A DNA stretch of 64,000 nt from Typhlomys cinereus (taxonomy: Eukaryota; Chordata; Mammalia; Rodentia; Platacanthomyidae), in NCBI GenBank assembly GCA_023101885.1, contig JALPQD010000642.1, forward strand, positions 62,001 to 126,000, read 5' to 3'. Of the stretch, positions 58,408 through 64,000 are shown in pieces. How positions within the stretch are numbered: position 1 is the stretch's first letter; the number at the start of each line of letters is the position of its first letter. The notes under the pieces are model-generated. The model made no database searches and was not told the DNA's origin. It worked only from the letters and a program-made list of their open reading frames with translations. The position numbers were made by a program, and so were the translations under genes.

Positions 58408-59368
58408 AAATTTAATTATACATTTTAAAATTTTTTACCAGTTCCCTCCCTCCCCCCTCCTCCCCCTCCCCTTCCCCCAGTGCCTCCCCCCCAATTCCCA
58501 GAGAGTCCTTTATTGTGTACGCCTAACTCTCCATTGGGTCCTCCTCTCCGATGACATATAAGGACCCAGTGGCATTTCCATAAGCCCTTTCTCTTGTTCC
58601 CCTTAAGCATAAGATCACTACTGTGGCTGTCAATCCCTTGCCTCCAGGGGTCTCGGTGCCCTTAACAGATGCTAGACTTTATGAGGGCAACAGTGCGCTG
58701 GACATTGCGCAGGGCATGCAAAGTCCCATTATGATTGCTTTGGCCCCAACTATTGTTGAGAATCTTGCAAATCGTTGCTCCTCCCATCCTTTTGCTCTTA
58801 CAATCTTACCGCCCCCTCTTCCGCAAATGTCCCTGAGCTCCAGGATGGGGAGAGATTAGGCTGTCCTAGTTCTATGTGATTGATATAGAGTCTCTGAAGT
58901 TCTGGATTGTGGTTTGTTGATTTTCTTTTGCAGTTTTGCTGCTCCTGCAATTCCCTTCACTCCATTCTGCTGGGCACTGTATGTCACCCCCTGGCCAGAG
59001 ACAAAAAGCTGTTAAACTGGAGTCTTGTTGTAATAGCACATTCAAGGGTAGATGTAATAAGAGTAGGAAACCTCACTGAGGGAGGGGTCCATCACTCATT
59101 TGCAAAATGATTACTTTTTATCTGCTAGACTATATGCCCTCCCCTTCTGGTGAGATCAGGAAAGAACGTCTGTGAACTTAACCAGGTTTCTCATTACTTA
59201 CTTGCAGACCTTGATGGAGGCCTATTTTCTCTGCTGTAACATGGTCTCCTCTCTCCTTGTTTCTGGTGTGGCCCTCCTAACCCATCTCTCTTGTTCATAA
59301 TCCTTGCAATTACTGTGTTTCATAGGTTTACTTTTGAGTGTCTCGATGTGGGCTGGGTGAGTTTGGTA
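58408..59368 (-). other. L1 3' UTR with polypurine tract
   Basis: On the sense (minus) strand a G/A-rich tract with many G runs occupies about 58440-58495. The remaining UTR is the template for the truncated copies at 18190, 25648, 52139, 52549 and 53311. Confidence 0.85.
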
Positions 59369-62300
59369 CTAGGAGCCACCTATTAGGGAGTACATACGGC
59401 GCTTAATTTTCTGGGTTTGGGATACTTCACTTAATATAATTCTTTCTAATGACATCCATTTCCCAGCAAATTCCAGTAATTCATCATTTTTGATGGCTGA
59501 GTAGTACTCCATTGTATAGATGTACCACAGTTTCCTTATCCACTTGTCAACCGTTGGACATTTAGGTTGATTCCATGACTTTGCTATTGTAAACAGTGCT
59601 GCTATGAACATGGTCGAGCTTGTGCTATCGAGGCGAACCTCTGCTGCATGGGGGGTTATTCCCAAAAGTGGGAGAGCAGGGTCATACGGCATTTCAATCT
59701 TTAATTTCTTTAAGAATCTCCAGACGGCTCGCCAGAGTGGCTGTATGAGCCTGCATTCCCACCAACAATGTAGGAGAGTTCCCCTCTCTCCACATCCTCT
59801 CCAGCATTTGTCGTTGTTTGTATTGTGGATTTTTGCCATCCTGACCGGGGTGAGATGATATCTCAGGGAAGTTTTGATTTGCATTTCCCTGATGGCGAAG
59901 GAAGTGGAGCATTTTTTAAGATAATTGTTAGACATTTTAATTTCATCCCTGGTAAAGTGTCTTTGAAGTTCCAGGGCCCATTTTTTAATTGGGCCAGTGT
60001 TTTCCTTGGAGTTTAATTTTCTAAGTTCTTTGTGCACTCTGGACAGTAGAGCTCTGTCAGATATGTGGTTAGTGAAGATTTTCTCCCATTCTCTGGGTTG
60101 CCTTTGAGCTCATGTGACAATCTCTTTATCTGAACAGAAGCTCTTTAATTTCACAAGATCCCAACTGTTGAGAGTTGGTAGCAGTGATTGTGCCATTGGA
60201 TGTCTGTTTAGGAAGTGTTGGCCTAGCCCAATCAGCTCGAGGGAGTTCCCTATCCTTTCAACTATGGTTTTTAAAGTCTCTGGCCTGATATCAAGGTCCT
60301 TGATCCATTTGGAATTAAGTCTTGTACATGGTGACAAGTACGGGTCCAGCTTTAATATTCTGCATGTGGAGATCCAGTTTTGCCAGCACCATTTGTTGAA
60401 GATGCTGTTCTTTTTCCATTGGATTCTTTGGGCCCCTTTGTCAAAGACCAAATGGCTGTAACTTTGTGGGCTTATATCTGGGTCTTCAATCCTTATCCAT
60501 TGATCTGTGTGTCTATTTTGGAGCCAGTACCAGGCTGTCTTTATAACTATGGATTTGTAGTATAGACTTAGGTTTGGTATGGTAATACCTCCAGCTGTGT
60601 TTTTGTTACTCAGGATTGTTTTTGCTATCCTGGGTCTTTTGTGCCTCCATATGAACTTTGAGATTGTTTGGTCAACTTCTTTAAAGAATTGCTTTGGGAT
60701 TTTGATTGGTATAGCATTGAATCTGTATATTGCCTTTGGTAGGATGGTCATTTTTACAATGTTGATTCTGCCAATCCAGGAACAAGGGAGGTCTTTCCAC
60801 CTTCTGGTGTCTTCTGCAATTTCTTTCTTTAGGGTTTTAAAGTTTTCATTGTAAAGGTCTTTTACCTCCTTAGTTAGGTTTATACCAAGGTATTTCATTT
60901 TTTTAGGGGTTATAGTAAATGGCATGGTTTCTCTCAAGGCTTTTTCACTTGTTTCATTCTGGGCATATAGGAAGGCCTCTGATTTTTGCACATTTATTTT
61001 GTATCCTGCCACCCTGCTGAACTTCTCAATTAGTTCCAGGAGCTTCCTGGTGGAGTTTTTGGGATCCCTCAGGTATAAGATCATGTCATCTGCAAATAGG
61101 GATAGCTTGATTTCTTCCTTGCTGATTTGAATCCCTCTTATGTCCCTTTCTTGTCTTATGGCTTCAGCTAAGACTTCAAGTACAATATTGAATAGAAGTG
61201 GTGAGAGTGGACAGCCTTGTCTAGTTCCTGATCGAAGTGGGAATGCTTCCAATTGTTCCCCATTGAGCATAATCCTTGCTGTGGGCTTGTTGTATACAGC
61301 TTTTATTATATTGATAAAGGTTCCTTCCATTCCTACTGTCTCTAGCGTTTTGATCATAAAAGGCTGTTGGATCTTGTCAAAAGCTTTTTCTGCATCTATC
61401 GAGAGTATCATGTGGTCTTGGACTTTGGACTGGTTTACATGATGAATTACATTTATTGATTTGCGTATGTTGAACCAACCTTGTGTACCGGGGATGAAGC
61501 CTACTTGGTCCCCATGAATGATCTTTTTAATATGTTTTTGAATCCGATTTGCTAAGACTTTGTTGAGAATCTTTGCGTCTGTGTTCATCAGGGAGATCGG
61601 CCTATAGTTTTCTTTTTTAAGTGAATCTTTATTAGGTTTTGGGATTAAAACGATATTAGCTTCATAGAAGGAATTTGGTAGTGTTCCTTCCTTTGCTATT
61701 TGATGGAACAGTTTAAGGAGTATTGGTGTTATTAACTCCTTAAATGTCTGGTAGAACTCTGTGCTGAATCCATCTGGTCCAGGACATTTTTTTGGTGGGA
61801 AGATTCGAGATTACTTCCTCAATTTCCTTATATGTTGTAGGACTATTTAAATAATTCACAACTTCCTGATTCAATTTAGGTAAGGTGTGTTTACTTAGAA
61901 ATTCATCCATCTCTTTTGTGTTGTCAAACTTCACAGAGTATAAGTTTTTGAAATATGATGTTATAATTCTCTGGATTTCTTGGGTATCAGTAGTGATAAC
62001 TCCATGTTCATTTCTAATTTTGTTAATTTGGGTTTTCTCTCTCTTGCTTTTGGTTAGCTTAGCTAGGGGTGTATCAATCTTGTTGATTTTTTCAAAGAAC
62101 CAGCTTTTTGATTGGTTGATTTTTTCTATCGTTTTCTTAGTCTCGATTTCAGATATTTCTCCCCTTATTTTGCTAATCTCTTCTCTTCTACTGCTTTTGG
62201 GATCAGATTGCTCTAGTTTCTCTAAAGCTTTAAGCTGCATTGTTAAGTTGTTTATTTCTGATGTTTCCATTTTTTTGACGTGGGCATTAAGAGCTATGAA

Positions 62301-63183
62301 CTTACCTCTTAGAACAGCTTTCATTGTGTCCCAGAGATTTTGGTAAGTTGTATTTTCGTTATCATTCACTTTCAGGAAATCTTGAATTTCCTTTTTAATT
62401 TCTTCCTGAATCCAGTTCTCATTCAGCATCATAGTGTTAAGTTTCCAGGAGTTAGTGTATTTTCTCTTGTTTGATGTGTTGTGGATGTCCAGCTTTAGGC
62501 CGTGGTGGTCTGATAGGGCACAGGTTAGAATTTCAACTTTCTTGTATATGTGTAGATTCATTTTGTGGCCCAGTATGTGATCTATTTTGGAGAAAGTTTC
62601 GAGTGTTGCTGAGAAAAATGTGTATTCTTTGGTGCGTGGGTGAAAAGTTCGATAGAGATCTGTGAGGTCCATTTCTTTCAGGGTTTGATTAAGTTCTAAA
62701 GTGTCTCTGTTAGGCTTTTGACCTGTTGATCTATCCCATGTAGAGAGGGCGGTGTTGAAGTCCCCAAGAATTATCGTTTGGGGGTTGATTTCTTGCTTTA
62801 GACGCTGTAGGGTTTTCTTAATGAATGTGGAGGGGCCCGTATTGGGTGCATATATGTTCAGTATTGTGAAATCTTCCTGGTGAATTGTACCTGTGACTAA
62901 AATGTAGTATCCATCCGTGTCTCTTATAATTTTTTTTGGTTTGAAATCCACTTTGTCTGATAGCATAATGGCTACCCCTGCCTGTTTTCTGCTTCCATTT
63001 GCTTGTAGAATTGTTGACCAGCCTTTTATTTTTAGAGCATGCCTATCTTTTGTGGTGAGATGGGTTTCCTGCAGGTTAGAGATTGATGGATTGTGATTTT
63101 TAATCCAAGTTTGTAATCTGTGTCTCTTGATTGGTGAATTAAGTCCATTAACATTTAGTGTTATAATGGAGAAACTATTGTTA
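59369..63183 (-). pseudogene. L1 ORF2 (endonuclease-reverse transcriptase), interrupted
   Basis: N-terminal endonuclease: LNGLNSPIKRHR-like start (LNVNGLNSPIKRHRLQTW), LGDFNTALSTWDR, SKIDHILGHK and LSDHHGLKLDI. Reverse transcriptase: FADDMILYL at about 61070-61096. C-terminal Cys motif: CWRGCGERGTLLHCWWEC, then IYTMEYYSAIKN. Lesions: one extra T in the T7 run at 61787-61793 shifts the frame after NLPTKK; a TGA at 60110-60112 stands where CGA (Arg) is expected, a CpG transition. No ATG is found in frame between the upstream in-frame stop and residue MLSD at 62966, so the native start codon also appears lost. In an active L1 this protein nicks DNA and reverse-transcribes L1 RNA. Confidence 0.93.
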
Positions 63184-63244
63184 ATTCCAGATATTTATTA
63201 TGTTTAGTAGCTTTTATAAGTATATTGCTTCGCTTTTAATGGTG

Positions 63245-64000
63245 TTATATTTGCCTTCTGTTCTCCTGGATATGCCTGTTTTTTTCTTCACGCTTGAGTA
63301 TCATTTCTAGCAGTTTTTGAAGGCCTGGTTTGGTGGTCATGTATCCCTTAAAGTTGTCTTTGTGCTGGAAAATTTTTCTTTCTCCCTCGATCATGACTGA
63401 TAGTTTTGCAGGGTAAATCAGCCTGGGTTGACATTTTTGCTCATTCAATACTTGAAGTATGTCTCTCCAAGCTCTTCTTGCTTTTACTGTTTCGACTGAG
63501 AAGTCATTTGTTATTTTAATAGGTTTGCCTTTAAAAGTGACTTGTTTTTTCTCCCTTGAAGCTCTCAGCACCAGTTCTTTATCTTGAATGTGGAGTGTTT
63601 TAACTATTATTTGCCGAGGTGTGCTTCTATTTTGGTCGTATCTGTTTGGGGTGCGGAATGCCTCTTGTATATGAATGGGCCTCTCTTTTTTTAGATGAGG
63701 AAAGTTTTCCTTGATGATCGTTTGAAAAATTTCCTTAGGGGTGGTATTTTGAGATTCTTGCTCCGGTATTCCATGAATACGCATGTTAGGCTTCTTCAGG
63801 GTGTCCCATATCTCTTGGATATTTCTCTCAAGTATCTTTTTGGCTTTAACAACCTCTTCCATTGAGCTGGTTAGTACTCCCACTTTATCTTCAAGGTCTG
63901 AAATTCTGTTTTCTGCTTCATTAGTTCTGTTGATAAGACTCTCTGTGGCGTTCTGGGTTGAAGATAACTTGTCTTTTAGCTCAGTTTTAAACTCTGCTTG
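63245..64000 (-). CDS. L1 ORF1p, C-terminal 251 residues (partial at window edge)
   Basis: RNA-binding chaperone that trimerises and coats L1 RNA. The visible part opens with the end of the coiled coil (NRTNEAENRISDLEDKVGVL), followed by the RRM (NMRIHGIPEQES ... RQIIVKTLHIQDKE) and the C-terminal domain (ARRAWRDILQVLNEQ ... PAKLSVMIEGERKIF), stop TAA at 63245. The frame is open to the edge with no lesion. ORF1p in rodents is about 350-370 residues, so roughly 100 N-terminal residues lie outside. Confidence 0.93.
   Translation of the reverse strand, partial: QAEFKTELKDKLSSTQNATESLINRTNEAENRISDLEDKVGVLTSSMEEVVKAKKILERNIQEIWDTLKKPNMRIHGIPEQESQNTTPKEIFQTIIKENFPHLKKERPIHIQEAFRTPNRYDQNRSTPRQIIVKTLHIQDKELVLRASREKKQVTFKGKPIKITNDFSVETVKARRAWRDILQVLNEQKCQPRLIYPAKLSVMIEGERKIFQHKDNFKGYMTTKPGLQKLLEMILKREEKNRHIQENRRQI

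Larger units (their letters stand above)
58387..64000 (-). mobile_element. Long L1 element, 5' end beyond the window
   Basis: Minus-strand LINE-1: poly-A tail at 58387-58407 (T on plus), 3' UTR to about 59368, ORF2 59369 to about 63183, short spacer, ORF1 from 63245 to the right edge. Few disabling changes, so a relatively recent insertion. The element is not autonomous as it stands because ORF2 is interrupted twice. Confidence 0.95.

Noticed and set aside
60114..62346. Plus-strand ORFs of 60-153 codons
   Set aside because: Antisense shadows of L1 ORF2.

Overview
The window is mammalian nuclear DNA from a rodent. It has intron/exon structure with GT-AG junctions. B1 (7SL-derived), ID/B4-type and B3-like SINEs, ORR1/MT-like MaLR LTRs and rodent-type L1 dominate it. 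The youngest SINE has a B2-superfamily tRNA-like head joined to a body and (CA)n tail that I do not recognise from mouse or rat, so a non-murine myomorph such as a jerboa (Dipodoidea) or a spalacid is my inference.

The only cellular gene I can support is ASB9 (ankyrin repeat and SOCS box protein 9), on the + strand in the left third. Five coding exons lie at 9055-9162, 11634-11784, 14057-14191, 14926-15117 and 20418-20542. They join in phase into 236 residues matching the ankyrin repeats and the whole C-terminal SOCS box. The roughly 58 N-terminal residues are not in the window and must be encoded further upstream. The exon at 14926 has a weak donor. Reading through it adds ten residues and a stop, with an AATAAA 135 nt after the stop, which is the layout of a SOCS-less isoform. 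In human, ASB9 lies on Xp22.2 beside ASB11, so this is probably X-linked.

From about 20.6 kb to the end the DNA looks intergenic and is built from layered retroelements. These include an ERVK-like solo LTR just downstream of ASB9, a complete MaLR-type LTR retrotransposon (38109-40314) with a 5-bp target duplication and an uninterrupted 382-codon ORF, and an unclassified direct duplication (about 41.2 and 46.5 kb). Three L1 3' ends cluster at 52.1-53.9 kb. A long minus-strand L1 (58387 to the window edge) has an intact ORF1 portion; its ORF2 carries a one-base insertion and one nonsense codon. Young SINEs with clear target-site duplications are scattered throughout, one of them 37 nt upstream of an ASB9 exon.

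The observations most worth checking are a 108-bp-arm inverted repeat inside an ASB9 intron, the intronic polyadenylation configuration of ASB9, and the surviving ORF of the MaLR element. I found no evidence for a wholly new gene system.
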